DNA from: Candidatus Omnitrophota bacterium
GTDB taxonomy: Bacteria; Hinthialibacterota; Hinthialibacteria; OLB16
Length of the DNA stretch: 64,000 nucleotides
Assembly (NCBI GenBank): GCA_020632575.1
Contig: JACKFH010000001.1
Coordinates: 391,402-455,401, forward strand
Direction of reading: 5' to 3'
Of this stretch, positions 34,813 through 43,852 are shown one piece after another. Below the pieces are notes generated by a model that saw only the letters and a program-made list of their open reading frames with translations, was not told the DNA's origin and did not search any database. Each line of letters begins with the position of its first letter. Position 1 is the first letter of the stretch. A program made the translations under genes and the position numbers.

Positions 34813-35808
34813 ATGCACTTAAAACACCTTTTTTTGATAGCATGGATCGCCCTGATCGCGGGTTGCGGAGGGAACGCTCCCGCGCCAACGAACCCCGCCG
34901 CGGTGGGCGTCGACGACCTCATGGTGGGCGGCCCCAAAACGGGATCCCAAACCACGGTCGCGGTCGTGTCTCCAGCGCTCACCAGCCAATATCATGTTCA
35001 ATTCGTCGAGGGCGCGGTCGAAGAAGGCGAATCCTATGGCTGGAAAGTCCAATCCCTGGCCGGCGACCGTGAAACGAACTTCGCTGCCCAAGTCGACCTG
35101 GTGGAATCGGCCGTGCGCAAGGGTGTTGAAGCCATGACCATCTGCGCCATCAACGACAAAGCGATTGTCGGCGCGATCGAAAAAGCCAACGAGGCGGGGA
35201 TTCCGGTCTTCATCCACAACTCTCTCACCGAACTGGAAGGAGTCGATATCGCAGGCTACACCGGTTTCGATCAAAGAAAGGCGGGGCGGCTCTGTGGTGA
35301 ATACGCAGTGAAGATCCTTTCCGAGAAAAACAGCGACGCCACGAGCACGGTCTACATCATCACCGGCATCCCCGGATTTCATTCCAACGAACGAGTCGCC
35401 GGATTTCATGAAATTATTGATCAGCACCCGAATATCGAAGTGGTTGGGAGCGGCCCTGGAAATTGGGAGCGCCTGGGGGGGATGAACCTCGCCGAGACCG
35501 CGCTCAAAGCCAATGACCAAGTCGACCTCATTTTCGCCGTTTCGGATGCCATGGCCCAGGGCGCCGCCCAGGCGGTTCAGGAGGCGGGGAAGGACACGAT
35601 GACTCTCGGTCTCGATGGCAACCCCGACACCCTCAAGGACATTCAGGCTGGAGTGGTCACCGCCAGCCTCGCGGTCTTCCCGAAAGAGATGGGCAAAATC
35701 GCCATGCAAAACATCAAGAATTACCTCGATGGAGAGGCGATCGAAAGACGGAACGAGACTCCGCTAAAGATTATCGACGCCTCGAATGTGGGTGAATATT
35801 TGAATTAA
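34813..35808 (+). CDS. Sugar ABC transporter substrate-binding lipoprotein
   Basis: 331 residues from ATG 34813, chosen because GGAGGG lies ten bases upstream and the lipoprotein signal IALIAGCGG then follows at proper length; an earlier in-frame ATG is at 34795. The fold is periplasmic binding protein type I: VAVVSPALTSQYHVQFVEGAVEEGESYGW, PVFIHNSLTELEG, GYTGFDQRKAGRL and DLIFAVSDAMAQGAAQAV match RbsB-like proteins. It is anchored in the membrane by its lipidated cysteine and feeds the RbsC-like permease encoded before it. Ligand not determinable. Confidence 0.9.
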   Translation: MHLKHLFLIAWIALIAGCGGNAPAPTNPAAVGVDDLMVGGPKTGSQTTVAVVSPALTSQYHVQFVEGAVEEGESYGWKVQSLAGDRETNFAAQVDLVESAVRKGVEAMTICAINDKAIVGAIEKANEAGIPVFIHNSLTELEGVDIAGYTGFDQRKAGRLCGEYAVKILSEKNSDATSTVYIITGIPGFHSNERVAGFHEIIDQHPNIEVVGSGPGNWERLGGMNLAETALKANDQVDLIFAVSDAMAQGAAQAVQEAGKDTMTLGLDGNPDTLKDIQAGVVTASLAVFPKEMGKIAMQNIKNYLDGEAIERRNETPLKIIDASNVGEYLN

Positions 35809-35811
35809 TAA

Positions 35812-35832
35812 TCGGCGGGGGAATCCGCCGGA
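35812..35832. terminator. Candidate bidirectional terminator
   Basis: CGGCGG-GGGAAT-CCGCCG, a six-base-pair perfect GC stem with six-base loop, sits in the 24-base gap between two convergent genes. The minus-strand reading is followed by GATTATTAATT, only weakly U-rich, so efficiency is uncertain. Confidence 0.5.
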
Positions 35833-36690
35833 CTAGGCCTTGGGGTTCGGTTCGGCGGTCAACCGAACGTTCTCGTGCACTTCCTCGCATAGCGATTTCA
35901 TGTCCTCTTCGGAGACACCGGTCGCTTCCGTGCAATAATCCGAGAGTGGGATCTCCCTCGGACCCTCGATCAGGCCGACTCCAAGTCGCTGACAGACCAC
36001 ATTTCCCAGGTAGACAATCACCGCCAGAAGTGGACGGCCCTTGGCCTCCTCTGGGTCCAAATGATAGCCGATGGCGAGGATCAACTCCTGAGGAAAATTC
36101 CAGTTGTCGGCGATCTTCGCCCCGATCTCGGCGTAATCGGCTCCGAACACCTCTTTTTCCGCCTGGCTGGTGATGTAGTCGGCCTCCGAAACCTCTCTCA
36201 ACTTGGTTTCATGCTCGCGCGCGTACTTGGCGAGGACAATCCGCCCAACCGCGTGCAGCAAACCGGCGGTGAAAGCGGTGTCCCCAAGGCCCGGACGAAG
36301 TTTCTTCGATACGACCTGAGAGGCCACGGCGGTCGCGAATGAGTGTTCGGAGAGTCCATGCGGCGTGTAACCGTAAACCGATAGGTCTTCCCGCTGGTAA
36401 AGATTTTCCATCGCGGTCGCCAGGACCATGTTCCGGACCGTTTGAAACCCGAGATACATGATCGCCTGAGTCACCGAACTGATGACCCGTGGTAGGCCGT
36501 AGTAGGAAGAGTTGCAGAGTTTCAAGAGGTTGGCGGTCAACGCCTCGTCCTGCGAAATGACCTTATTCAATTCCGCTGCTGAGACATCCGGATCGTTGGT
36601 GAGTTGCATCACCCGCGTCGCGATTTCGGGAAGCGGGGGGATGTCGTGGATGTCTTGCAGAATTTGATTGACTAGAGCGTTGTTCGACAT
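35833..36690 (-). CDS. HDOD-domain signalling protein
   Basis: 285 residues. IPPLPEIATRVMQLTNDPDVSAAELNKVISQDEALTANLLKLCNSSYYGLPR is the HDOD signature, followed by VTQAIMYLGFQTVRNMVLA. The HD-like portion has HSFATAVAS and LLHAVGRIVLAKY instead of a complete HD metal site, as usual for HDOD proteins, which are thought to be non-catalytic signalling modules linked to cell-cycle, motility or stress control. It follows an HU-family gene by 45 bases on the same strand. Confidence 0.93.
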   Translation of the reverse strand: MSNNALVNQILQDIHDIPPLPEIATRVMQLTNDPDVSAAELNKVISQDEALTANLLKLCNSSYYGLPRVISSVTQAIMYLGFQTVRNMVLATAMENLYQREDLSVYGYTPHGLSEHSFATAVASQVVSKKLRPGLGDTAFTAGLLHAVGRIVLAKYAREHETKLREVSEADYITSQAEKEVFGADYAEIGAKIADNWNFPQELILAIGYHLDPEEAKGRPLLAVIVYLGNVVCQRLGVGLIEGPREIPLSDYCTEATGVSEEDMKSLCEEVHENVRLTAEPNPKA

Positions 36691-36735
36691 CGTTTCTCCT
36701 CAAACCGCCGAATGCCCACTTACTTCCACCATCCG

Positions 36736-37188
36736 TCAGTCGTTCACTGGCCGAGAAAGCAGGATAATGGCGGGTTGATTCTTGTCGCTTCCCATTGGCT
36801 TGGGTCGCTTCGGACGCTGATCCTTTTTGGGTTCTTCCTTCTTGGGCTCCTCCTTGGCAACCGGCTCGGGGGTGATAATCGGGGAGGGAGGAGGCTCCAC
36901 CGGCTCGTTGTTGATTCTTTGTTTCATGAGCTGGCCGGGTTTGAAATGAATCAACTTCTTGGCGGGGACTTCGATGGTCTCCCCAGTCTTGGGGTTGCGC
37001 GCGGTCCTCTCGGGAATCGACTTGACCTTGAAGATCCCGAAATTCCGGATCTCGATATTCCCGTCCCGTCCGAGGCCGTCGCACATGACATCGAACATCG
37101 CGTGAACATTGTCTTTCACCGTGTTGATGTCGAGTCCGGTTCGGTTGGCGACCTCTTTCACAAGGTCTTTTTTCGTGCGCGTGACCAT
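36736..37188 (-). CDS. HU/IHF-family DNA-binding protein with Pro/Lys-rich tail
   Basis: 150 residues. Residues 1-95 are an HU-like domain: TRTKKDLVKEVANRTGLD, VMCDGLGRDGNIEIRNFGIFKVKSIPERTARNPKTGETIEVPAKKLIHFKPG, with the DNA-intercalating arm RTARNPKTGE. Residues about 96-150 are an extension rich in Pro, Glu and Lys (EEPKKEEPKKDQRPKRPKP) that normal 90-residue HU proteins lack; it may bind DNA nonspecifically or interact with partners. The domain bends DNA and organises the nucleoid. Confidence 0.92.
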   Translation of the reverse strand: MVTRTKKDLVKEVANRTGLDINTVKDNVHAMFDVMCDGLGRDGNIEIRNFGIFKVKSIPERTARNPKTGETIEVPAKKLIHFKPGQLMKQRINNEPVEPPPSPIITPEPVAKEEPKKEEPKKDQRPKRPKPMGSDKNQPAIILLSRPVND

Positions 37189-37308
37189 AAGCCCTCTATA
37201 TCGTAACCTTAGTTTTTTCAGGGTCCTTCAACATAAATTCGCACCGGATGGTTGTCAAGGCTCAACAGCGGGGAATTGAACCGGTTTCGAAAAAAAATCG
37301 ATGAGCCG

Positions 37309-38442
37309 TTACGAAGCGATCGTTTCTTTTCCGATTTCGAGGATTTGTCCGGTGGCCTCGTCTCGAACGATGGGTCGGTAGAGCGTATCGCGCTCGATCG
37401 GGTCCCGCTCCGCTTCCGCGATAAGTTTCCGGAGGTCGGAGACGGTTAGCACATCCGGCGTGATGGCCCCGGCATCGTGGTAAATATGTTCGTCCACCAC
37501 CGTCCCATCGAGATCGTCGGCCCCATACCAAAGCGCCATCTGCGCAATCTCCAACCCCAACATTACCCAGTAGGCTTTCAGATGAGGAATGTTGTCCAGG
37601 AACAATCGACTCACCGCGAAAACCTGGAGGGACCTTTGACCCGAGGGGCCTTCCTCGATCTCCATCACATTGTTTTCCGGGTGGTAGGCGAGCGGGATGA
37701 AAGTCATGAACCCGCCGGTTTCATCTTGAAGTTTCCGAAGTTGGGAGAGGTGGTCGACAATTTCCTCGTCGGTTTCGATGTGACCGTAAAGCATCGTGCT
37801 ATTGGTCGGGATCCCGATCCGGTGCGCGACCCGATGAACCTCCAACCATTCCTCCGCGTCGCATTTCCCTCCGCAGGTCAAATCGCGGACTCGCTGAGCG
37901 AAAATCTCGGCGCCCCCTCCGGGGAGGGAATCCAGCCCCGCCTCTTTGAGACGGACCAAGACTTCTTCGAAACTCTGCTTGCTGACTCGCGCCAGCCAGG
38001 CCACCTCGACCGCGGTCAAGGACTTGATATGGATATGGGGGAGTTCTTCCTTGATAGCTCGGTACAATGAGCAGTAATAGTCGGTTTTCGCCGTGGGATG
38101 GCAACCGCCCACCATGTGAAGTTCGGTGATTCCAAGATCGCTTAAGGCCTTGGCGCGTTCGACCGCTTCCTCCGGGCTAACCAGATACCCGCCATCCTGG
38201 CCCGGGCGACGGTAGAACGAGCAAAAAGTGCAGCGGAAGACGCACACATTGGTCGGATGGATGTGTCGATTGATGTTATAGGTGCAGCGGCGTCCCCACA
38301 TCGACTCCCGCACATCGTTGGCCAAACGTCCGATTCGGTTCAGATCGGGATGACGCAGCAAATAGAGGGCCTCCTCCTCGTCAATCCGTTCTCCGTTTCT
38401 GATTTTGGCTTCGATTTGATCCAACATAAGTCTTTCTTGCAC
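37309..38442 (-). CDS. mqnE: Aminofutalosine synthase MqnE
   Basis: 377 residues from GTG 38442 (ATG 38427 is an alternative). The radical SAM cluster motif is CVFRCTFC with Cys67, Cys71 and Cys74, in the context HIHPTNVCVFRCTFCSFYR. GLDSLPGGGAEIFAQRVRD and WYGADDLDGTVVDEHIYHDAGA distinguish MqnE from MqnC. It forms aminofutalosine in the futalosine route to menaquinone. The other mqn genes are not here. Menaquinone would be the natural quinol for the cytochrome operon at 55-63 kb. It follows larE by 43 bases. Confidence 0.93.
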   Translation of the reverse strand: MQERLMLDQIEAKIRNGERIDEEEALYLLRHPDLNRIGRLANDVRESMWGRRCTYNINRHIHPTNVCVFRCTFCSFYRRPGQDGGYLVSPEEAVERAKALSDLGITELHMVGGCHPTAKTDYYCSLYRAIKEELPHIHIKSLTAVEVAWLARVSKQSFEEVLVRLKEAGLDSLPGGGAEIFAQRVRDLTCGGKCDAEEWLEVHRVAHRIGIPTNSTMLYGHIETDEEIVDHLSQLRKLQDETGGFMTFIPLAYHPENNVMEIEEGPSGQRSLQVFAVSRLFLDNIPHLKAYWVMLGLEIAQMALWYGADDLDGTVVDEHIYHDAGAITPDVLTVSDLRKLIAEAERDPIERDTLYRPIVRDEATGQILEIGKETIAS

Positions 38443-38485
38443 TCCGCAATGACGATGGTTTTCCCCGGATGGGTGGGATTTCAGT

Positions 38486-39556
38486 TTAAGCCGACTGTTT
38501 CTCGTGGCCGACTGTCGCGGGAATTCGGTCTGACGGCCTTTGGGAGAGATCGATTGTCACATTCCGAAATCCCCAGGACATTCCCGCGTGAGAGAGATCC
38601 GATCGAACCGAGGAATTCGTTAACCAATTCCAGTCGATTGCATTGATCGGTCGAATGGAGAGAATACCATCCAACGCCTCGATCTCGCAATCACCCCGGG
38701 TTCTTTGCTGAAACAGGCCCTTTGCCCGGGTTTCCAGTTCATCGCCATTGATCGGAAGTGTGACCGAAGTCCCTCTCTCGCCGCCATAAGGGATTAGGTC
38801 GAGCAAAACCCGATCGAAACCCATGCCCCGAATCTCTTGATCAATTCGTTCCCGCGCCTCGGAAGCTGTGAACCTCGGAAATTCTTCATCCGCGACTTCG
38901 ATCCGAATCCAATCCCCGTGGTACCGCGCCCGACATTGCCTTAGCCCGCTCTCTTTCAGGCATTGCTCCACTCGGTCGATCAAGCGCAACCGCTCCAATG
39001 TGATTTCCGTGCCGGTGGGGAAGCGTGAGGAGAGACAGGCCAGAGCGGGTTTATCCCAAGTGGAAATCCCCAATACCTGGGCGAAGTCTCGGATATCCTG
39101 TTTCGTGAACTCGGCCTCGACAAAAGGACTCCGGACGCCATGATCCTTGGCCGCCTGGTAGCCGGGTCGATGCCCGGAGAGATCCTCAATATGCGTTCCC
39201 TCGAGAACATAACGGAACCCTTCGGCCCGCGCGGTCTCGATTGCCACATCGAACAGTTCGGTTTTGCAGAAGAAACACCGGTTTCCCGGGTTCGAGGTGT
39301 ATTCTGGGTTTTCCATTTCCTGGGTCTCGACCAGGAGGTGACGGATCCCGATCTCTCTCGCGATCTCCTTCGCTTCATCCAGTTCCGCCAGAGCCAAGGA
39401 AGGGGAGACAGCGGTCAACGCCGCGGCACGGTCCCCGAGTTCCTCGTAAGCCAATTTGGCCAGAAGCGTGCTGTCGATCCCCCCGGAGAGGGTGACCAAA
39501 GCCGATTCCATGTCTCGTAAAATCCGCCTGAGTTTCTTTTGTTTCGCTGTGTTCAT
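38486..39556 (-). CDS. larE: LarE-like ATP-dependent sulfur transferase with C-terminal extension
   Basis: 356 residues from ATG 39556; a TTG further upstream is less likely. LSGGIDSTLLAKLAYEELGD is the PP-loop that adenylates the substrate, NRCFFCKTELF holds Cys94 and Cys97, and KPALACLSSRFPTGTEIT holds Cys174, at the place of the sacrificial cysteine of Lactobacillus LarE. LarE donates sulfur to make the nickel-pincer cofactor of lactate racemase-type enzymes. No larB or larC is adjacent. Residues about 290-356 go beyond the usual LarE length (about 275) and match nothing I know. Confidence 0.87.
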   Translation of the reverse strand: MNTAKQKKLRRILRDMESALVTLSGGIDSTLLAKLAYEELGDRAAALTAVSPSLALAELDEAKEIAREIGIRHLLVETQEMENPEYTSNPGNRCFFCKTELFDVAIETARAEGFRYVLEGTHIEDLSGHRPGYQAAKDHGVRSPFVEAEFTKQDIRDFAQVLGISTWDKPALACLSSRFPTGTEITLERLRLIDRVEQCLKESGLRQCRARYHGDWIRIEVADEEFPRFTASEARERIDQEIRGMGFDRVLLDLIPYGGERGTSVTLPINGDELETRAKGLFQQRTRGDCEIEALDGILSIRPINAIDWNWLTNSSVRSDLSHAGMSWGFRNVTIDLSQRPSDRIPATVGHEKQSA

Positions 39557-39622
39557 ACTGCTTCCAGTGTAGAAGGGATTGTCCGGCGCCCGCAAGTGGA
39601 GGCGGGGGCGACCCGGTCGCTC

Positions 39623-40609
39623 CTAGCCCAGTTCCCGGTCGAGTTCCTCCTCGAGCCGGTGTCTGCTGATTCCCCGCATCCCCATCGCGATCCCGCCGAG
39701 CCCGCTGATCACCAATGAAACCGCATAATACAGAAGGGAAACCGCCAGGGCCTCCTCAAGCGAGAGACGATCTCGCAGAAAGAAAACGAAAACCGCCTCT
39801 CGGACCCCGAGTCCCCCCACCGAGGGGATGAGCATCGCCACCGATAGGCATGGGATCAAGACGAGGAAGGTGGCGAAAGGGACCTGAAATCCCAAGGCTC
39901 GACTCACCAGATACGCGGTCAATGAATAGAACAAAAACACTGCCGCGGTCACTCCGATCGTCCCGATCAAAGTCCAGGGCGATCTGAGCAGAAAGACCAC
40001 CGACTCGGCGAATTTTTCGATTTTGAATTTCCGGAGGAGGTTCCATATATTCCGCCGGAGATCCGACTCTCCCGGAATGAAAAATCGGAGGACAAGCAGG
40101 ACTCCGACTCCGAGCAGGCAGACGCCCGCGTATTCCAGAGCGTTCCGAGTGAGGTCGGTGTCCCCCAGCGCGAATGCCAGGCCCGCGGCGGCGAGCAGGG
40201 GAGCGGCCAACATGCCCAAAGCCCGATCGGCGAAACTGGCCACCAGACAGGATTGAAGCGGTTTCTTCTGGTCCAACGAGACCGCCACTCCGGTCACAAA
40301 CGCCGCTCCGCCCGTGATTCTTAGAAAACTGCTGCTGAATGTGGCCACCAGTACGTAATATAAACTCGCGAATAACGATGCCTCGATCCCCACGCAGAAC
40401 AGGACCATTTTCAATCTGAAAGCGATCACCATTGTAGCCGCGAGCAGCGACGAAATGGCAAGGAGGAGCGGACCGAAGCGGGTGTTCGATAACAGCGCGA
40501 AGATCTCCGGGAAGGAGTCGCGGAGATAGTAAACCCCGACCGCGATGAGAACCGCGGAGATGGCGATGGGGAGTATTCGTTTGAGCGCTTTCCGGGCTGA
40601 GGGATTCAA
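39623..40609 (-). CDS. UPF0104/YbhN-like integral membrane protein
   Basis: 328 residues with seven or eight membrane helices. RITGGAAFVTGVAVSLDQ in the middle and IPSVGGLGVREAVFVFFL near the end are the family signature shared with the flippase part of MprF (lysylphosphatidylglycerol synthase). Such proteins may flip or export lipid-linked substrates. It lies 24 bases after a GT2 gene of the polyprenyl-phosphate sugar type, a frequent pairing, which supports a role in lipid-linked sugar handling. Confidence 0.85.
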   Translation of the reverse strand: MNPSARKALKRILPIAISAVLIAVGVYYLRDSFPEIFALLSNTRFGPLLLAISSLLAATMVIAFRLKMVLFCVGIEASLFASLYYVLVATFSSSFLRITGGAAFVTGVAVSLDQKKPLQSCLVASFADRALGMLAAPLLAAAGLAFALGDTDLTRNALEYAGVCLLGVGVLLVLRFFIPGESDLRRNIWNLLRKFKIEKFAESVVFLLRSPWTLIGTIGVTAAVFLFYSLTAYLVSRALGFQVPFATFLVLIPCLSVAMLIPSVGGLGVREAVFVFFLRDRLSLEEALAVSLLYYAVSLVISGLGGIAMGMRGISRHRLEEELDRELG

Positions 40610-40633
40610 GGCGTTTCCGTCTTTCCCGCTGGG

Positions 40634-41599
40634 TTAACCTGACTTTTGCCCCTCATCGATATTGCGAGTGCAATTGACAATGTATGGCACCCGGCCCTCC
40701 GATTCGTGGTAGGTCCTCAAATTGATCTCCGCGAGGAGTCCGGTCGCGAGGAACTGGACGGCGACAATGATTAAGAGAACGGTCAAATAGAGCAAAGGAT
40801 TGTCCGAAAGATCCTGTTGCCTCGGTGTGAACCATTTCATATAAACCGCATATCCTCCCGAAAGTAGCGCCCCAATCGAGAGGACCATCGAGATGTAACC
40901 GAAAAAGTGCATGGGCCGAGTCGAAAAGGTCAGAAGGAACTTGATGGTGAACAGGTCGAATATGACTCGAAGGACACGGCCCATCCCATACTTCGAGACG
41001 CCATGGCGACGCGGATGGTGTTGGACCTCGATCTCCGCGATCTTCGCCCCGACCCGATGGCCGAGGATTGGGACGAACCGGTGGAGGTCCCCATAAAGTT
41101 TGATGTTTTGGACAATCGACTTCCGATAAACCTTGAGGGTGCATCCGATATCGTGGAGATCCACTCCGGTGGTCCACTTGATCATCTTGTTGGCGATCAC
41201 CGAGGGGATGATCCGGAGGATGTTATCCATTCTCCCTTTTCTCCATCCGGAAACGATGTCATACCCCTCGTCCATTTTCGCGATCAGTCTCGGAATGTCC
41301 TTAGGATCGTTTTGTAGATCGGCGTCGATGGTGACAATCAAATCCCCGGTCGCGTAATCGAACCCGGCCGACATGGCCGCGGCTTGTCCAAAGTTGCGTT
41401 GGAAATGGACCGCTTTGACTCGGGGATCGTCCTCGGACATCTCCTTCATCACCTCGGCCGAGAGGTCGGTGCTGCCATCATCCACCAGAATGATTTCGAA
41501 ATCGTACTTCTCGCGCTCGCAAACATCCGAGATCTTCTCGACCAACGGACGAATCGTTTCCTCTTCGTTATATATAGGAGTGATAATGGACAGTTTCAT
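40634..41599 (-). CDS. Family 2 glycosyltransferase, polyprenyl-phosphate type
   Basis: 321 residues. LSIITPIYNEEETIRPLV, IILVDDGSTD, HFQRNFGQAAAMSAGFDYATGD and the metal site TIDADLQNDP are those of DPM1/ArnC/GtrB-type enzymes, which move a sugar from a nucleotide to polyprenyl phosphate on the inner face of the membrane. Two C-terminal helices (MHFFGYISMVLSIGALLSGGY and LTVLLIIVAVQFLATGLL) anchor it, as in GtrB. It heads a minus-strand run with UPF0104, larE and mqnE. Confidence 0.93.
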   Translation of the reverse strand: MKLSIITPIYNEEETIRPLVEKISDVCEREKYDFEIILVDDGSTDLSAEVMKEMSEDDPRVKAVHFQRNFGQAAAMSAGFDYATGDLIVTIDADLQNDPKDIPRLIAKMDEGYDIVSGWRKGRMDNILRIIPSVIANKMIKWTTGVDLHDIGCTLKVYRKSIVQNIKLYGDLHRFVPILGHRVGAKIAEIEVQHHPRRHGVSKYGMGRVLRVIFDLFTIKFLLTFSTRPMHFFGYISMVLSIGALLSGGYAVYMKWFTPRQQDLSDNPLLYLTVLLIIVAVQFLATGLLAEINLRTYHESEGRVPYIVNCTRNIDEGQKSG

Positions 41600-42036
41600 C
41601 GTTTCACCCGAGCCCTTGATGCGGCGGAGGTGAAACGGTACCTAAAGACCGTGGGCGCCGCAAGCGGCGACGCGGAGTTTGGGTGGAGAATTCTGGAAAT
41701 GAATGCGGGGAAGGGGATCTCTTTGAATAGACCGCATGACGGCCATGCACCTTGGCTCCAAGTCTCCCCCTCCCCACAAACCTTTTGTCAGCGGATACGA
41801 TAGACTGCCCCACTTGGGAAATCGCAGGTTGGGCGCCATCTAAAAACCTAAAAGAAATGGGGGTCTTATGGGCGGATTGCTTGGGCGTGGTGTTTAAAAA
41901 GGGCCGGACTGTTCAAATCTGATAGGGGAATTCCCGTGGGGGAACCCATCTTGGCGTCAACCCCAAACATGACGGAAGGCCGAGAGGAGTGCGATTGGTC
42001 GATCCGATTTCCACAGATCCGCATTGGATTGACGCT
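41600..42036. other. Non-coding gap of about 440 bases
   Basis: No ORF with a ribosome site, no tRNA-like fold and no match to the repeats in this window. Codon-like bias is absent in all frames. The stretch 41820-41990 is G-rich with runs (GGGGG, TTAAAAA) and could hold an unrecognised RNA or decayed gene, but I cannot support either. Confidence 0.5.
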
Positions 42037-42462
42037 TCAGAAACTCATCGGTTCTTTCAGATGTCGCCAAGGCTCTTCCTCGTAAACATCGATCAACGGC
42101 GGACCCTCGATCTTCGCGGGCGAAAGGATGGCCAGGAAAACCAATTCCTCATCGAATGGATTGTACGTTCCATGGACGATGTCTTTCGGGATGTGGGCGA
42201 TCTCCCCCGGACCGAGAACTCTTGATTCTTTTTGGACCCATTGCTCCGCCTTCCCGGAAACGACATAGATGATCTCCTCCATCTCGGGATGACGATGGAA
42301 TTGATGCGCCTTTCCCGCGGGCATCCTCACTCGCACCAACAGCAGCTCATCCGCCTCGACCAATCCCGGACGGCTCAACCATTCGTGGGGCCCCCACGGG
42401 AGTTCCTCAACCTCCATATTTTCCCCCGTTACAAATCGGGCTAAGTCTTTACGATCCACCAT
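42037..42462 (-). CDS. Single-domain cupin protein
   Basis: 141 residues from ATG 42462, chosen because GGGAGGG lies eight bases before; the longer frame would run into the promoter of the divergent gene. The cupin motif 1 reads HQFHRHPEMEEIIYVVSG (H-x-H-x4-E-x6-G) and motif 2 reads LGPGEIAHIPKDIVHGTYN, together giving the His/His/Glu/His metal site. Cupins of this size are often mannose isomerase-like, dioxygenase-like or sugar-binding; no substrate can be assigned. Confidence 0.85.
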   Translation of the reverse strand: MVDRKDLARFVTGENMEVEELPWGPHEWLSRPGLVEADELLLVRVRMPAGKAHQFHRHPEMEEIIYVVSGKAEQWVQKESRVLGPGEIAHIPKDIVHGTYNPFDEELVFLAILSPAKIEGPPLIDVYEEEPWRHLKEPMSF

Positions 42463-42614
42463 CAATTTCCCTCCCGGAATCCGCCATCCGCGCTTCTGTT
42501 TTTGATCCGGCGAATTTACCCCATTCTCCCCGTTTTGACATCTTTTCAATGACTCAATTTGATGGAATACTTGAGATTGTTTGCCAGATTGTCGCCTAAT
42601 TGAGGAGATGTGTC

Positions 42615-43808
42615 GTGAAAACATCGATTTTTTTACCCCTGTTGTTGGCCTTTTCTCTTTCCGGAATACCATCAATCCTTGTCGCGCAGGAATATGAACC
42701 CATCCCAGTGTTCGCTCCAAGTCAATTCGTTTCGGAAGAATTCATTCAAGGGTCCTCCTATAAGGTGATCGGAAACGCCACCGCCGATGGGATGCTTGCA
42801 AGTTTCTCGGTGTGGTCGCGATACGGCTGGTATCGACCGCAGAGTGTCGATTATTTGAAGATACGAATCGCGGAGATTCGGGCAATGGATGCCTTGGTTC
42901 AGCTCCAACAAGAACCGCTCTTTCTTCAGGGTGTGAGCGATCAAGTGTCCGGCACCCTGGAACAAACCGGGCGCGCCCTCACTCGTCCTCTCCAAACTCT
43001 CAAAGAGGTTCCTCTCGGTCTTCAAAAATTTGGGAGTCAAATCAAAGCGAGATCCGAGGAAGGACGATCTGGGAGCGGGGCAGGGATCCACGACAAGGCG
43101 AAACGGCAACTCGCGCAGTCCTTAGGGGTCGATCCCTATACGGATAATGTTCGTCTTCAGGAAATGCTTACGACGGTGGCGACCAATAAGAATCGGGGAC
43201 AATTAACTGCGCGTATCGGCTCCCTTTTCGTCCCGGGCGGCGTCGGAATCGCTGTTTCCGCGGCGCAGATTAATAAATCTCTGCAGGAAACTCTTGTGAA
43301 TCTCTCGCCAGCCGAACTTCACCAAGTGAACCGCGACGCCCTCTCCCGCCTTGGGTGCCCTCAACAGGACGTCTCAATGTTTCTAGCCCACCCCGTTCAT
43401 ACTCCAACGACTCAAACCGCGATTCGAGTCGCTATGGAGGGTCTTTCCTCGGTTGAGGGAATCGGACAGTACCTCTCATCGATTCTGGATGTCCCCAATG
43501 TCGAAGTGGCTCACATCTACCAACGACGGATACAGATGGCGGAATACTTTCATCGGAATATTCGTCCTCTCAAGAAATTGGTGGTCGCTCAGAGCACCCC
43601 CATCTTTTTGGATTCCGAGGGGAAGGTGGTCATTTTCCTTAACCTGGATTATCTCTATTGGAACGAGATGATGGACCAAGGAATTGAACGGCTTTTGGCC
43701 GCGGTCGGAACCCGTGAGGGGGATGTCATCATTACTGGGGCCACATCTCCCTTGGCCGAGGCGAAGTTGAACCAGTACGGCCTGAAACTCTATCAGCAAA
43801 CGCAGTGA
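42615..43808 (+). CDS. Secreted protein of unknown function (397 aa)
   Basis: Starts with GTG at 42615, with GAGGAG seven bases upstream, which decides the start. Signal peptide to about VAQ-E. The mature protein is helical in its middle (MDALVQLQQEPLFLQGVSDQVSGTLEQTGRALTRP, FGSQIKARSEEG) and has a glycine-containing hydrophobic stretch (GSLFVPGGVGIAVSAAQINKSL) that may insert in a membrane. The C-terminus looks alpha/beta (IFLDSEGKVVIFLNLDYLYWNEMMDQGIERLL). I recognise no domain. The next gene follows after about 45 bases. Confidence 0.7.
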   Translation: MKTSIFLPLLLAFSLSGIPSILVAQEYEPIPVFAPSQFVSEEFIQGSSYKVIGNATADGMLASFSVWSRYGWYRPQSVDYLKIRIAEIRAMDALVQLQQEPLFLQGVSDQVSGTLEQTGRALTRPLQTLKEVPLGLQKFGSQIKARSEEGRSGSGAGIHDKAKRQLAQSLGVDPYTDNVRLQEMLTTVATNKNRGQLTARIGSLFVPGGVGIAVSAAQINKSLQETLVNLSPAELHQVNRDALSRLGCPQQDVSMFLAHPVHTPTTQTAIRVAMEGLSSVEGIGQYLSSILDVPNVEVAHIYQRRIQMAEYFHRNIRPLKKLVVAQSTPIFLDSEGKVVIFLNLDYLYWNEMMDQGIERLLAAVGTREGDVIITGATSPLAEAKLNQYGLKLYQQTQ

Positions 43809-43852
43809 GGGGCTGTCGCTAAGGAACGGAATGATTCATAGTTTTTAAGACA

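Noticed and set aside
41820..41990. Possible structured RNA in the gap after the GT2 gene
   Set aside because: G-rich and without an ORF, but I could not draw a consistent fold or match it to 6S, tmRNA, RNase P or SRP RNA core motifs.
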